Shown in pieces: positions 34,918 to 47,093 of a DNA stretch of 64,000 bases (position 1 is its first letter; each line of letters starts with the position of its first letter). The DNA is from Rhizobium esperanzae (GTDB lineage Bacteria; Pseudomonadota; Alphaproteobacteria; Rhizobiales; Rhizobiaceae): assembly GCF_014197615.1 (NCBI RefSeq), contig NZ_JACIFY010000001.1, positions 429,809-493,808 of the forward strand, given 5' to 3'. A program made the translations under genes and the position numbers. A model generated the notes under the pieces. The model was given only the letters and a program-made list of their open reading frames with translations, was not told the origin of the DNA and did no database searches.

Positions 34918-36597
34918 TCAGCGATCCCGAAACCGGTTGGTGATGGGATAGCGCCGGTCGCGCCCGAAATTCTTCTTGGTGATCTTCACGCCCGGCGCCG
35001 ATTGCCGGCGCTTGTATTCGGCAAGATAGAGCAGGTGCTCGACGCGGTGAACGGTAGCGACGTCATGGCCGCGCGCGACGATCTCTTCGACCGCCATCTC
35101 CTTTTCGACAAGGCATTCGAGAATATCGTCGAGAACGGGATAGGGCGGCAGCGAATCCTGATCCTTCTGGTCGGGACGCAGTTCGGCCGATGGCGCCTTG
35201 TCGATGATATTGCGCGGGATCACCTCGCCGGAAGGGCCTAGCGCGCCGGGCGGCACATTCTCATTGCGCCAGCGCGACAGCGCATAGACCTGCATCTTGT
35301 AGAGGTCCTTGATCGGATTGAAGCCGCCGTTCATATCGCCGTAGAGCGTGGCGTAGCCGACCGACATTTCCGACTTGTTGCCCGTCGTCACCACCATCGA
35401 GCCGAACTTGTTGGAGATCGCCATCAGGATGACGCCGCGGGCGCGGCTCTGCAGGTTCTCTTCGGTGACGCCGCTATCCGTGCCCTCGAAGAGGCTAGCG
35501 AGCGCGTTGCTGAATCCCGTCACCGGCTCTTCGATCGGCACGATGTCGTAACGGCAGCCGAGCGCCTTGGCGCAATCGGCGGCGTCCTTCAGCGAATCCT
35601 CGGATGTATAGCGGTAGGGCAGCATGACAGTGCGAACCCGCTCTTCGCCGAGCGCATCGACGGCGATTGCCGCGCAGATTGCCGAGTCGATGCCGCCGGA
35701 AAGGCCGAGCACGACGGTCTTGAAGCCGTTTTTGTTGACGTAGTCGCGAAAGCCGAGCAGGCAGGCCCGGTAATCGGCCTCCTCGCCTTCCGGGATATGC
35801 GCCATCGGCCCTTCGGCGCAATGCCAGCCGGCCTCGCCGCGCTTCCAGGTGGTCACCGCAAGCGCGGTCTCGAACTGGCTCATCTGGAAAGCCAGCGACT
35901 TGTCGGCGTTGAAGGCGAAGCTCGCCCCGTCGAAGACAAGCTCGTCCTGGCCGCCGAGCTGGGCGGCATAGACCAGCGGCAAGCCGGTCTCGATCACCTG
36001 CTTCAGCACGACCTGATGGCGGATATCGACCTTGCCGCGATAATAAGGCGAACCGTTCGGCGACAGCAGGATCTCGGCACCGCTTTCGGCCAGAGTCTCG
36101 CAAACGCCGAGATCGCCCCAGATATCCTCGCAGATCGGAATACCGATCCTGATGCCGCGGAAATTCACCGGCCCGGGCATGGCGCCCTGATGGAAAACGC
36201 GCTTCTCGTCGAATTCGCCGTAATTCGGCAGATCGACCTTGTCGCGCACCGCGATTACCTTGCCGCCGTCGAGCACGGCAACGGAGTTGTAGCGCCCGGC
36301 CTCGTCCTGCCGGGGAAAACCGATGATGACGCCCGGCCCGCCATCGGCCGTATCGGCCGCCAGGCTCTCGACCGCCTTCCAGCAGGCGCGGATGAAAGCC
36401 GGCTTCAGCACCAGATCTTCAGGCGGGTATCCGGAGATGAAAAGCTCGGTCAGCACGAGCAGATGCGCGCCCTCCCGGCCCGCATCGGCGCGTGCTTCCC
36501 GCGCCTTGGCGAGATTGCCGGCGACATCGCCGACCGTTGGGTTGAGCTGCGCGATGGCAATGCGGAGGATATCGGAGAGAGCGTTTTCCTGTGTCAT
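34918..36597 (-). CDS. nadE: glutamine-dependent NAD+ synthetase
   Basis: A 559-residue two-domain enzyme for the last step of NAD synthesis. The N-terminal nitrilase-type glutaminase (about 1-260) has Glu51 (LLVLTELFISGYPPEDL) and the nucleophile Cys in GIPICEDIWGD. The C-terminal synthetase (about 280-559) has the ATP pyrophosphatase P-loop LGLSGGIDSAICAAIA and TTGNKSEMSVGYATLYGD. Length and order match the rhizobial/cyanobacterial form that takes ammonia from glutamine. ATG at 36597 begins the chain. The propeller gene follows on the same strand, possibly co-transcribed. Confidence 0.96.
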   Translation of the reverse strand: MTQENALSDILRIAIAQLNPTVGDVAGNLAKAREARADAGREGAHLLVLTELFISGYPPEDLVLKPAFIRACWKAVESLAADTADGGPGVIIGFPRQDEAGRYNSVAVLDGGKVIAVRDKVDLPNYGEFDEKRVFHQGAMPGPVNFRGIRIGIPICEDIWGDLGVCETLAESGAEILLSPNGSPYYRGKVDIRHQVVLKQVIETGLPLVYAAQLGGQDELVFDGASFAFNADKSLAFQMSQFETALAVTTWKRGEAGWHCAEGPMAHIPEGEEADYRACLLGFRDYVNKNGFKTVVLGLSGGIDSAICAAIAVDALGEERVRTVMLPYRYTSEDSLKDAADCAKALGCRYDIVPIEEPVTGFSNALASLFEGTDSGVTEENLQSRARGVILMAISNKFGSMVVTTGNKSEMSVGYATLYGDMNGGFNPIKDLYKMQVYALSRWRNENVPPGALGPSGEVIPRNIIDKAPSAELRPDQKDQDSLPPYPVLDDILECLVEKEMAVEEIVARGHDVATVHRVEHLLYLAEYKRRQSAPGVKITKKNFGRDRRYPITNRFRDR

Positions 36598-36787
36598 GTC
36601 ATTTATTTAGCTTGCAGTTTCCGCAACGGCAACATGTTCGCTCCGAAAGCGGCGCTTCCCAGAGACGAAATTTTTATGAACGGATCGCACGGCGCGACGC
36701 GGCATCGATACGCATTGCAATTTACCGGCACAGCTGAATACTGGCCCCGAAAGCGATCTTAGGGATAACCGGCACCGGAACCAGGCA

Positions 36788-37318
36788 ATGTCTAATCTTT
36801 CGAACTTCATGCACCATCATTTCGACAAGCCGGCCAACGAACTCGGCGATATCGAAAAGCGCGTGCTCGCAAGGGCGCACGAGCGCAAGGTCATCTCGAC
36901 CGACGTCAACGCCGCTCTTACCGCCGAGGCCTCGTTCGGCGAGCGTGTCGCCGACGGCATCGCCCGCATCGGCGGTTCCTGGTCGTTCATCCTCGCCTTC
37001 CTGGCCTTCCTTGTCGTCTGGACGCTGATCAACACCATCATCCTGGCGACCGGCGCTTTCGACCCCTACCCCTTTGTTTTCCTCAACCTGATCCTGTCGA
37101 TGCTGGCCGCCATCCAGGCGCCGATCATCATGATGTCGCAGAACCGTCAGGCCGAGCGCGACCGCTTCGAGGCCGCCAAGGATTACGAAGTCAATCTCAA
37201 GGCCGAACTCGAAGTGCTCTCGCTCCACCAGAAGATAGACATGAGCGTTCTGACCGAACTGACGGCGCTACGCGAGGACGTCGCCCGCCTCACCGCCGCG
37301 CTTTCTGCCAAAAGCTAA
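36788..37318 (+). CDS. DUF1003 membrane protein
   Basis: A 176-residue protein of the DUF1003 family: GERVADGIARIGGSWSFILAF, a first membrane helix (about 60-80), DPYPFVFLNLILSMLAAIQAPIIMMSQNRQ with the second helix (about 92-112), and a C-terminal coiled region. The signature FLNLxLSMxAAxQAPIIMMSQNRQ is diagnostic, but no biochemical function is established. The last four bases overlap the convergent GFA gene. Confidence 0.9.
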   Translation: MSNLSNFMHHHFDKPANELGDIEKRVLARAHERKVISTDVNAALTAEASFGERVADGIARIGGSWSFILAFLAFLVVWTLINTIILATGAFDPYPFVFLNLILSMLAAIQAPIIMMSQNRQAERDRFEAAKDYEVNLKAELEVLSLHQKIDMSVLTELTALREDVARLTAALSAKS

Positions 37319-37713
37319 ACGGGATATCTGTCATATTGCGGCAGCCCATCCGAGATCTCGTAGAAATCGCCCTTGTCGGCGCAGTAAATATGATGGCTGA
37401 AGGCAAGGCCGGTCGGTTCGTCGAAAGCTCCGGCCAGAATTGAAATCTCAGGCGATTCATCGCCCTGCCAGAACAGCGCCGAACCGCAGTTCGAGCAGAA
37501 GCCGCGCTGCGCCTCTTGGCTCGACCGATACCAACGCACCGCGTCTTCGTCTTCCACCGAAAGAGCCGCGCGCGGCACGTTTACCGCGGCATAATAAAAC
37601 CCCGTCTGCCGGCGGCATTGCGAACAGTGGCAACCGACGACAGGCCCGAGTTTCCCCCGAATTGAAAATCGCACGCCCCCGCAAAGGCAGCTGCCAATAT
37701 GTCGTTCGCTCAT
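37315..37713 (-). CDS. GFA-family (glutathione-dependent formaldehyde-activating enzyme-like) zinc protein
   Basis: A 132-residue zinc-binding protein with the GFA/CENP-V pattern: GSCLCGGVRFSI, GCHCSQCRRQTGFYYAA and GFCSNCGSALFW. Founding members bind glutathione and help formaldehyde oxidation; most family members are of unknown role. ATG at 37713 is chosen because GGGGGA lies eight bases upstream, whereas ATG 37719 is too near it. It overlaps the DUF1003 gene tail to tail by four bases. Confidence 0.9.
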   Translation of the reverse strand: MSERHIGSCLCGGVRFSIRGKLGPVVGCHCSQCRRQTGFYYAAVNVPRAALSVEDEDAVRWYRSSQEAQRGFCSNCGSALFWQGDESPEISILAGAFDEPTGLAFSHHIYCADKGDFYEISDGLPQYDRYPV

Positions 37714-37719
37714 GGTCAT

Positions 37720-38078
37720 CCCCCTGTTTCTGACAGAAAGATTCCAGCCGTCCGCATCGGCGTCAAATCCATTTCCCTGAACGAAGGATCAACAATTCTG
37801 AAGGCCGCCGGGCTAGCGCATAGCAAACCGATGCTCTGGCGGAAAACAACTGAAAATACTTCCTTCTGCGTGCATCGACACCCATGCAGAAGATCAATAT
37901 CAACGGTTGCAAAACCAAACAAACTCCGCCAAAATCGCGGAAATATAACCCAAGTATCTCGCCGTTGAATGACTGGATACATCCAGCACGTTTATTAGAT
38001 AATCCAAAATTAACACATGATGATCTATAGTCGCAACCGGTGATCTGCATCGACGCAGTCCCGCAGAGGGGGTGAAAG
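37720..38078. other. intergenic region upstream of tadE, no gene seen
   Basis: 359 bases without a convincing open frame. It becomes AT-rich toward tadE and probably holds that promoter. A 7-bp inverted repeat CTTCTGC/GCAGAAG occurs near 37865-37890; nothing else stands out. Confidence 0.5.
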
Positions 38079-38501
38079 ATGAGAATTTTCCAACGTTTCC
38101 CTTCGAACCAGCATGGCGCCGCCGCGATAGAATTCGCCATCGTCGCGCCGCTCTTTCTCCTGGTCGTGCTGACGATGATTGCCTACGGTATCTATCTGAG
38201 CGCTGCCCATGCGGTGCAGCAACTGACCGCCGATGCGGCGCGCACCGCCGTCGCCGGTCTGACAAGCCAAGAGCGATCTCAACTGGTCAATGACTTCATC
38301 AGCCAGTCGACGATCGACCACCCGCTGATCGAGAAGACCAAGCTGCATGTCACGGTCACCACCGACGCCGCCAATTCCAACCAGTTCACAGTGACGGCGG
38401 AATACGACACCGCCAACCTGCCGATTTGGAATCTCTATACTTTTCCCTTGCCGGACCACACGATTCGACGCTTTGCGACAATCCGGATGGGGGGCCTGTA
38501 G
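38079..38501 (+). CDS. TadE-like pilus assembly protein
   Basis: A 140-residue pseudopilin-like protein. The N-terminus QHGAAAIEFAIVAPLFLLVVLTMIAYGIYL is the TadE signature, with the glutamate five residues into the cleaved hydrophobic segment. TadE proteins are processed like type IVb pilins and needed for Flp pilus assembly. GAGGGGGTGAAAG precedes the ATG. The stop abuts the ATG of the TadG-like gene with no spacing, so the two form an operon. No cpaA-F or flp genes are in the window, so this is an orphan tadE-tadG pair. Confidence 0.88.
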   Translation: MRIFQRFPSNQHGAAAIEFAIVAPLFLLVVLTMIAYGIYLSAAHAVQQLTADAARTAVAGLTSQERSQLVNDFISQSTIDHPLIEKTKLHVTVTTDAANSNQFTVTAEYDTANLPIWNLYTFPLPDHTIRRFATIRMGGL

Positions 38502-40238
38502 ATGCGCATGTTCTATCCTCGCCGGCGGCGCATCGCCACCGATGCTTCCGGAAATATCGCCATCATGGCAGCGCTGTGCGCGCCTCTCGTCCTCTATTCT
38601 CTCGGCCTCGGCGTCGACTACGGCATGATGACGCTTCAGCAGCGCCGTCTTCAGCAGTTGAGCGATCTCGGCGCCATCGTCGCTGCCGCCGACATCCACC
38701 ACGCCGTTGACAGTCTCGTCGCCAACTTCGACGAGAACGGCCTTAATATCGCTGTCCGCACCAGCTCCGGTTATGCGACGAAGAAGGGCCTTCTGCCGCT
38801 GACGGCAGATCTCATGCAATTCGACGCCGTTGCCGATTTCACCCCTGGCACCTACCTCGCGGATGCGTCGGTGCCGCTCGGCAGCCGTTTTGCCGCCGGC
38901 ACGCAGCCCTACGACGCCGCCAAGGTGGGCATTACCCAGAAAGCGGAGTTGTTCTTCGCCACTGCTTTCGCCGCCGCTCCCAACCTCACCGCCGTCGGCA
39001 CCGCCTCGGCCTCGAAACTTGCGGCCTTTTCCATCGGCTCTCGGCTTGCGAGCCTCAATGGCGGCGTGCTGAACTCGCTGCTCGGCAACCTGCTCGGCAC
39101 CAGCCTCTCGCTGAAGGCAGCCGATTACGAGGCCCTCGCCTCTGCCGACGTCAAGCTCTTCCCCTTTTTGGAAATGCTGGCGACCGATCTCAATTTGACC
39201 GCCGCCACCTATGATGAGCTGCTGGCGACCGACATCTCCTATCCCCGCCTCTTGAAGACGCTTGAAAAGTCCGGCGGCCTTACACCCACCGTCACCAAGT
39301 CGCTCGACGCGATCGGGAAGTCGCTTGGCGCAAATCAACTCAAGATAAGACTCGAAGGCATATTCAATCTAGGATTAGCAGGCGAGCGTGTCATCGGCAG
39401 CGGCTCACAGCTCTCGGCCCAGGCGAGCGTCATGGATATCGTCTCGGCAGCAGCCGTTGCGGCAAACCAGAAGAAGCAGGTCTCCGCCGATCTGGGGGCC
39501 GCCGTGCCCGGACTTGGCACGGTCAAGCTGACGCTGGCTATCGGCGAGATGCCGAAGGGCGCGGCCTCGAACGCGGTCGGAGTCACCGGCGCAACCGTGC
39601 GGACGGCCCAGGTCCGACTGGCGCTCGAAGTAACGCTGCTCGGCGCCAATTCGATCGCCGGGCTGAGGGTGCGCGTTCCCCTCTATCTTGAGGTCGCCCA
39701 CGCCGAGGCCCGGCTTGCGAGCATCTCCTGTCTCGGCGGCGCGGCCAGGAATGCCAGCGTCGGCGTCGAAGTCGTGCCCGGCGTCGCAGAGCTGTCGCTC
39801 GGCGACGTCGATAGCAAGGCCTTCGTCAATTTCGACAGCCCGCCCCGCGTGACGCGCGCGACGCTAATGGACGCGCCGCTGCTCAACGTCTCTGGCCTGG
39901 CCCATATCAACGTGACCAATCTCAGCAAGAGCAAGCTGACCTTCCAGCCGAGCGACATCGCGGCAAAGACCATCAAAAACGTCTCGACGAAAGATACGCT
40001 GACCTCGGCCGTGCAATCGCTGGTCAAGGATACCGATATCCAGGTCACGATTGCCGGTCTCGGTATCGGCCTGTCGAAGACCGTGGTGCAAGGCGCTGTC
40101 GCCGATACGCTCTCGGCGCTGGCGAAACCGCTTGATGAGTTGCTTTTCAACACGCTGACCCTGCTCGGCATCAAGATCGGTGAGGCGGACATACGCGTCA
40201 CCGATGTGCGCTGCCAGCAGCCAGTGCTGGTGCAGTAA
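38502..40238 (+). CDS. TadG-like pilus assembly protein
   Basis: A 578-residue protein. The N-terminal TadG/Flp-assembly segment is DASGNIAIMAALCAPLVLYSLGLGVDYGMMTLQQRRLQQLSD, given here as a landmark at residues 14-55. A long, low-complexity Ala/Leu/Ser/Thr-rich extracellular part follows without a von Willebrand A motif. It follows TadE directly (TAG then ATG). TadG proteins sit in the inner membrane with a large periplasmic domain. The C-terminus has two Cys (SISCLGGAARN and DVRCQQ) that may pair. Confidence 0.82.
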   Translation: MRMFYPRRRRIATDASGNIAIMAALCAPLVLYSLGLGVDYGMMTLQQRRLQQLSDLGAIVAAADIHHAVDSLVANFDENGLNIAVRTSSGYATKKGLLPLTADLMQFDAVADFTPGTYLADASVPLGSRFAAGTQPYDAAKVGITQKAELFFATAFAAAPNLTAVGTASASKLAAFSIGSRLASLNGGVLNSLLGNLLGTSLSLKAADYEALASADVKLFPFLEMLATDLNLTAATYDELLATDISYPRLLKTLEKSGGLTPTVTKSLDAIGKSLGANQLKIRLEGIFNLGLAGERVIGSGSQLSAQASVMDIVSAAAVAANQKKQVSADLGAAVPGLGTVKLTLAIGEMPKGAASNAVGVTGATVRTAQVRLALEVTLLGANSIAGLRVRVPLYLEVAHAEARLASISCLGGAARNASVGVEVVPGVAELSLGDVDSKAFVNFDSPPRVTRATLMDAPLLNVSGLAHINVTNLSKSKLTFQPSDIAAKTIKNVSTKDTLTSAVQSLVKDTDIQVTIAGLGIGLSKTVVQGAVADTLSALAKPLDELLFNTLTLLGIKIGEADIRVTDVRCQQPVLVQ

Positions 40239-40440
40239 GAGCCGGGCATCGGTACCGGCCGGCGTTGGCCTAGACCTGTTGCCCGTCGACAACACTTATC
40301 AGTCTCCTCCATCGCCGCATTGAATTTACTACCATTACGGGCGATACTCACCATCCAATCCATTCCGCCCCGGGAGACTGACATGAGAGCGACCCTGTCC
40401 AAACAGAAAGGAAACATCGCCCACAAGGACATTCAGCCTC

Positions 40441-42279
<1,839 letters not shown>

Positions 42280-42287
42280 AACCAAAT

Positions 42288-42314
42288 AAAAACCCGGCGT
42301 CGCGCCGGGTTTTT
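42288..42314. terminator. bidirectional rho-independent terminator
   Basis: AAAAACCCGGCG, loop TCG, CGCCGGGTTTTT: a 10-12 bp perfect stem with A and T flanks. It serves both the plus-strand ABC exporter, ending nine bases before, and the minus-strand class II DAHP synthase. Confidence 0.92.
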
Positions 42315-42336
42315 CTTCATCCGTTTCAGGCTACTA

Positions 42337-43710
42337 TCAGCCGTTGGCGACCATACGCTTCTCGTCGCGGCCGCCCTTCATACGTTCGGCAAGCAGGAAG
42401 GCGAGTTCGAGCGCCTGGTCGGAGTTGAGGCGCGGATCGCAATGGGTGTGGTAGCGATCCTGCAGGTCGTCGGCGGTGACGGCGCGGGCGCCGCCGGTGC
42501 ATTCCGTTACGTCCTTGCCGGTCATTTCGACATGGATGCCGCCCGGATGCGTGCCTTCGGCGCGGTGGATCTGGAAGAAGCTTTCGACTTCCGACAGGAT
42601 CCGCTCGAAGGGGCGGGTCTTGTAATTGTTGAGCGTGATCGTGTTGCCATGCATCGGGTCGCAGGACCAGACGACCTTGCGGCCTTCGCGCTCGACGGCG
42701 CGGATCAGCCGCGGCAGGTTCTCGGCAACCTTCTCATGGCCGAAGCGGCAGATCAGCGTCAGGCGTCCGGCTTCGTTGGCCGGGTTCAGGATGTCGATCA
42801 GCTGCAGCAGATCGTCTGCCTGCAGCGACGGGCCGCATTTCAGGCCGATCGGGTTCTTGATGCCGCGGCAATATTCGATATGCGCATGGTCGGCCTGGCG
42901 GGTGCGGTCGCCGATCCAGATCATATGACCTGATGTGGCATACCAGTCGCCCGAGGTGGAATCGACGCGGGTCAAAGCTTCTTCGTAGCCGAGAAGCAGC
43001 GCCTCATGGCTGGTGAAGAAATCGGTCTCGCGCAGACTCGGATGGTTTTCCGAGGTGATGCCGATCGCCTTCATGAAATCCATGGTCTCGCTGATGCGAT
43101 CAGCCAGCTTCCGGTAACGTTCGCCCTGCGGGCTGTCCTTGACGAAGCCGAGCATCCACTGATGCACATTTTCGAGATTGGCGTAACCGCCCATCGCGAA
43201 GGCGCGCAAAAGGTTCAGCGTCGCAGCCGACTGGCGGTAGGCCATGGCCTGGCGTTCCGGGTTCGGAATGCGTGACTCCTCGTTGAACTCGATGCCGTTG
43301 ATGATGTCGCCGCGGTAAGCGGGCAGCGTCACCTCGCCCTGCTTCTCGACATTCGACGAACGCGGCTTGGCGAACTGGCCGGCGATGCGGCCGACCTTGA
43401 CGACCGGCAGCTGCGCACCGAAGGTCAGCACGACTGCCATCTGCAGGAAGGCGCGGAAAAAGTCGCGGATATTGTCGGCGCCGTGTTCGGCGAAGCTCTC
43501 GGCACAGTCGCCGCCCTGCAGCAGGAAGCCGTTGCCTTCGGCAACATTGGCGAGATGCTTCTTCAGGCGGCGTGCCTCACCGGCGAAAACGAGCGGCGGA
43601 TAGCTGGCGAGCGTGGCTTCCGTTGCCGCCAAAGCGGCTGCGTCGGGATAATCGGGAACCTGCAGGATCGGTTTTTGCCGCCAGCTGCTCGGGGTCCAAT
43701 TTTCTGCCAT
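42337..43710 (-). CDS. DAHP synthase, class II (plant-type)
   Basis: A 457-residue enzyme of the class II (AroH/plant-type) DAHP synthase family: [61 protein letters not shown] and [19 protein letters not shown]. It catalyses the same reaction as the class I enzyme at 32.2 kb but is not homologous at sequence level. ATG at 43710 follows GAGGTGA. Class II enzymes are often the main aromatic-pathway enzyme in alphaproteobacteria; having both suggests separately regulated isozymes. Confidence 0.96.
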   Translation of the reverse strand: MAENWTPSSWRQKPILQVPDYPDAAALAATEATLASYPPLVFAGEARRLKKHLANVAEGNGFLLQGGDCAESFAEHGADNIRDFFRAFLQMAVVLTFGAQLPVVKVGRIAGQFAKPRSSNVEKQGEVTLPAYRGDIINGIEFNEESRIPNPERQAMAYRQSAATLNLLRAFAMGGYANLENVHQWMLGFVKDSPQGERYRKLADRISETMDFMKAIGITSENHPSLRETDFFTSHEALLLGYEEALTRVDSTSGDWYATSGHMIWIGDRTRQADHAHIEYCRGIKNPIGLKCGPSLQADDLLQLIDILNPANEAGRLTLICRFGHEKVAENLPRLIRAVEREGRKVVWSCDPMHGNTITLNNYKTRPFERILSEVESFFQIHRAEGTHPGGIHVEMTGKDVTECTGGARAVTADDLQDRYHTHCDPRLNSDQALELAFLLAERMKGGRDEKRMVANG

Positions 43711-43965
43711 GTCACTCACCTCGATCACACCCGTCCCCGGGATGCCTGTATCCTTGATTGCGGCGGCTTATAGACGTTTAGATCGGCCTTGCAAAGACCA
43801 ATCACCCAAAGCGCCATTGCCGCCCTGCCGCCATCGGCGAGAGCTCGCATATAGGTAGCAAAAACCGCCAGTTCCACCGTTAAACCGGCATATACCACGT
43901 CGATTTCCCTATATTTTAGATTTTGAATGTAGAACCGCAAAGGATTTCAACATTGGGGACATGTC

Positions 43966-45249
43966 ATGGCGATCCTTCCGCCGGGCTTCATTGCGGACCG
44001 CTCGGGCAATTTCGGCATCATGACGGCATTGCTGATGGTGCCGCTCCTCGGTACCGCCGGCATGGCGTTGGATTTCGCACATGCCCTGAGCCTGAGGACG
44101 CAGCTTTACGCGGCTGCCGATGCAGCCGCCGTTGGCTCGATCGCCGAGAAATCCGGCGCGGTCGCCACCGCCATGACGATGAGCGGCAACGGCACGATCT
44201 CGCTCGGCAAGACCGATGCCCGCAACATCTTCATGTCTCAGGTGTCGGGAGAACTGTCCGAGGTTCACGTCGATCTCGGCATCGACGTCACCAAAACGGC
44301 CAACAAGCTGAATTCGCAGGTCTCTTTCACCGCCACCGTGCCGACGACCTTCATGCGTATTTTCGGCCGGGATTCGATTACCATCTCGGGCACGGCGACA
44401 GCCGAATACCAGACTGCCGCCTTCATGGATTTCTACATCCTGCTCGACAATACGCCCTCCATGGGCGTCGGCGCGACCCCGAGCGACGTTTCAAAGCTGG
44501 AAGCCAAGACAGGCTGCGCCTTCGCCTGTCATCAGTTGGACCAGGCCACCAACAACTACACCATCGCCAAGAGCCTCGGCGTCGCCATGCGCATCGACGT
44601 GGTGCGCCAGGCAACCCAGGCGCTGACCGATACGGCCAAGACCGAGCGCGTCAGCAGCGACCAGTTCCGCATGGGCGTCTATACTTTCGGCACCAAGGCC
44701 GAGGACGCAAAACTCACGACGATCTCCAGCCTCACCTCCGACCTGACGAAAGTGAAGAATTACACCGACGCCGTCGACTTGATGACCATTCCCTACCAGA
44801 ACTACAACCAGGACCAGCTCACCAGCTTCGACAGCGCCATGACACAGATGAACACCATCGTCGATCCGGCCGGTGACGGTACATCGAACATCAGTCCCGA
44901 AAAGATCCTGTTCTTCGTCGCCGATGGCGTCGGCGACAGCTACAAGCCGTCCTCATGCACCAAGAAGACGACCGGCGGCCGCTGTCAGGAGCCGATCGAC
45001 ACCTCTTTCTGCAAGCCGCTGAAGGACCGCGGCGTCAAGATCGCCGTGCTCTATACCACCTATCTGCCGCTGCCGAGCAACAACTGGTACAATACCTGGA
45101 TCAAGCCCTTCCAGAGCGAAATTCCGACGAGGATGCAGGCATGTGCCTCGCCCGGCCTCTATTTCGAGGTGACGCCGACCGACGGCATCGCCGATGCGAT
45201 GAAGGCGCTTTTCCTCAAGGTCATCCGCGCACCGCGCATCACCAGCTGA
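43966..45249 (+). CDS. TadG-like protein with von Willebrand factor A domain
   Basis: A 427-residue protein with an N-terminal TadG-like membrane segment (RSGNFGIMTALLMVPLLGTAGMALDFAHAL). A vWA-like domain follows from about residue 150, whose metal-site motif reads DNTPSMG, a DxTxS instead of the classical DxSxS. Four or more Cys in the loops (GCAFACHQ, SSCTKKT, GRCQEP and TSFCKPL) suggest disulfides. It is probably anchored in the inner membrane with the vWA domain outside. GGGGA precedes the ATG. It is a second TadG-type gene, 4 kb from the tadE-tadG pair. Confidence 0.85.
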   Translation: MAILPPGFIADRSGNFGIMTALLMVPLLGTAGMALDFAHALSLRTQLYAAADAAAVGSIAEKSGAVATAMTMSGNGTISLGKTDARNIFMSQVSGELSEVHVDLGIDVTKTANKLNSQVSFTATVPTTFMRIFGRDSITISGTATAEYQTAAFMDFYILLDNTPSMGVGATPSDVSKLEAKTGCAFACHQLDQATNNYTIAKSLGVAMRIDVVRQATQALTDTAKTERVSSDQFRMGVYTFGTKAEDAKLTTISSLTSDLTKVKNYTDAVDLMTIPYQNYNQDQLTSFDSAMTQMNTIVDPAGDGTSNISPEKILFFVADGVGDSYKPSSCTKKTTGGRCQEPIDTSFCKPLKDRGVKIAVLYTTYLPLPSNNWYNTWIKPFQSEIPTRMQACASPGLYFEVTPTDGIADAMKALFLKVIRAPRITS

Positions 45250-45264
45250 GCATGACGAGAGGGC

Positions 45265-46650
45265 TCAGACGCGCTGCCCGTCTCGGATGCGATAGCTCGG
45301 CGCATACATGGTGACGAGCTCTTCGGCCGCGGTCGGATGCAGCGCCATCGTCCGGTCGAAATCGTCCTTGGTGCAGCCGGCCTTCAGCGTGATGCCGAGC
45401 AGCTGCGCCATCTCGCCTGCATCATGGCCGAGGATATGGGCGCCCACCACCACACGGCTCGCCGCATCGACGATCAGCTTCATGATCATCCGCTCGGCCC
45501 GGCCGGAAAGCGTGGCCTTCAACGGCCGGAACTGTGCCCGATACACCTCGAGCTCAGCGTAACGCTTGCCCGCCTCCTCTTCCGAGAGGCCGACGGTGCC
45601 GATCTCCGGCTGCGAGAAGACGGCGGTCGGGATCAGCTCGTAGTCCGGCCGGGTCGGATTGTTCTTGTATTCGGTCTCGATGAAGCACATCGCCTCGTGT
45701 ATCGCCACCGGCGTCAGCTGTACCCGGTTGGTGACATCGCCGAGGGCGTAGATGTTCTCGACGTTGGTGCGGGAATATTCGTCGACGATAATGGCGCCAC
45801 GTTCGTCGACGGCGACGCCGGCTGCCTCCAGGCCAAGGCCTTCCGTGTTCGGATCGCGCCCGAGCGCCAGCATGACGACGTCGGCCTGCAGCATGCCGCT
45901 GTTCAGCGTCTCCACCACGAGCCCGTTCTGCCCCTTCGAAACTTTCTGCATCGTATCATGGCAGAGGATACGGATGCCCTTGGCGACCATCGCCTCATGC
46001 AGCCCGCGCCTGAGATCCTCGTCGAAGCGCGACAGGATCTCGGCACCGCGATAGATCAGCGTCGTCTCGACGCCGAGGCCATGGAAGATATTGGCGAACT
46101 CGACGGCGATATAGCCGCCGCCGGCGATCACGATCGATTTCGGCAGATCTTCGAGATGAAAGGCCTCGTTGGAGGAGATGCAGAACTCATGGCCAGGAAG
46201 GGCCGCGTGCGGGTTCGGTCGTCCGCCGGTGGCGATGACGATCGTCTTTGCCGTCACCGTCTGCCCTGTTTTCGTAAGCCGCACCGTATGGGCGTCGACG
46301 AGTTCGGCACGTGTTTCCAGGATCTCGGCCTTGGCGCCGGCGAGCCCCTTCTTGTAGAGGCCTTCCAGCCTGGTGATTTCGGCATCCTTGGCGGCCACCA
46401 GCTTCTTCCAGTCGAAGCTGCTTTCGCCGACCGTCCAGCCGAAGCCCGCCGCATCCTCGAAATGCTCGTGGAACTGCGAGGCATAGACGAAGAGCTTCTT
46501 CGGCACGCAGCCGCGGATCACGCAGGTGCCGCCGTAGCGGTACTCCTCGGCGATCGCCACCTTCTTGCCGAGCGAGGCGGCGACACGCGCGCCGCGCACA
46601 CCTCCGGAACCGCCGCCGATGACGAAAAGGTCGTAGTCGTAGGAAGACAT
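45265..46650 (-). CDS. gor: glutathione-disulfide reductase
   Basis: A 461-residue FAD- and NADPH-dependent oxidoreductase. It has FAD-binding LFVIGGGSGGVRGARVAA, redox pair Cys43/Cys48 in GGTCVIRGCVPKK, the second dinucleotide fold IVIAGGGYIAVEFANI, DRVT-like LGDVTNRVQLTPVA and the catalytic HPTAAEELV at the C-terminus. The RGCVPKKL variant is typical of glutathione reductase rather than dihydrolipoamide or mercuric reductase. ATG at 46650 is chosen from GGAGTTCC spacing and family length. Confidence 0.95.
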   Translation of the reverse strand: MSSYDYDLFVIGGGSGGVRGARVAASLGKKVAIAEEYRYGGTCVIRGCVPKKLFVYASQFHEHFEDAAGFGWTVGESSFDWKKLVAAKDAEITRLEGLYKKGLAGAKAEILETRAELVDAHTVRLTKTGQTVTAKTIVIATGGRPNPHAALPGHEFCISSNEAFHLEDLPKSIVIAGGGYIAVEFANIFHGLGVETTLIYRGAEILSRFDEDLRRGLHEAMVAKGIRILCHDTMQKVSKGQNGLVVETLNSGMLQADVVMLALGRDPNTEGLGLEAAGVAVDERGAIIVDEYSRTNVENIYALGDVTNRVQLTPVAIHEAMCFIETEYKNNPTRPDYELIPTAVFSQPEIGTVGLSEEEAGKRYAELEVYRAQFRPLKATLSGRAERMIMKLIVDAASRVVVGAHILGHDAGEMAQLLGITLKAGCTKDDFDRTMALHPTAAEELVTMYAPSYRIRDGQRV

Positions 46651-46831
46651 GAGGAACTCCGGAAGGGAATCGCAGGAAGGATGTCCCTGATATAGGGGCG
46701 ATCGCCCTGAAAACAAAAGCCCGCCCTCGCATCATCCCGTTCCCTTCACCGAATCTTCCCGGCAAACGGTTGACCCGGCCGGCTGAGGCTGGCAGGCAAT
46801 CCACGGAGTAGAAAAGACGCCGGAGCAAAAG

Positions 46832-47050
46832 ATGGATCAAACTCTCTTCGCCAACCTGTGCAAGGCTGGCAAATTCAAGGAAGCGCTCGGCCTCGCCATC
46901 CAAGGCCGCGAGAACGACAAATACGCGCCGAGCCGCTTCGCGATGGACAAGAAAACAGGACTGCCGATTTTCTATCGCGGCAACAAGCGCGTGGAGCCGG
47001 ATGAAACGGGCGAGTGGCAACTGGCCAAGAGCCTGAAGGATTGGGGTTGA
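46832..47050 (+). CDS. small hypothetical protein (72 aa)
   Basis: 72 residues, charged, no signal or membrane segment (LCKAGKFKEALGLAIQGRENDKYAP; ends SLKDWG). GGAGC lies at a plausible spacing before the ATG and codon use resembles the neighbours, so it is probably real. I do not recognise a family. It is divergent from gor and convergent with the acylphosphatase gene. Confidence 0.65.
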   Translation: MDQTLFANLCKAGKFKEALGLAIQGRENDKYAPSRFAMDKKTGLPIFYRGNKRVEPDETGEWQLAKSLKDWG

Positions 47051-47093
47051 CTGTTGCGAATTGCGACCGCGACATCATCCTTGGCCACGACGA

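Noticed and set aside
43711..43965. Possible attenuator before the class II DAHP synthase
   Set aside because: A weak 7-bp hairpin with five T exists on the minus strand (43867-43889), but no aromatic-rich short frame precedes it, so attenuation is not supported.
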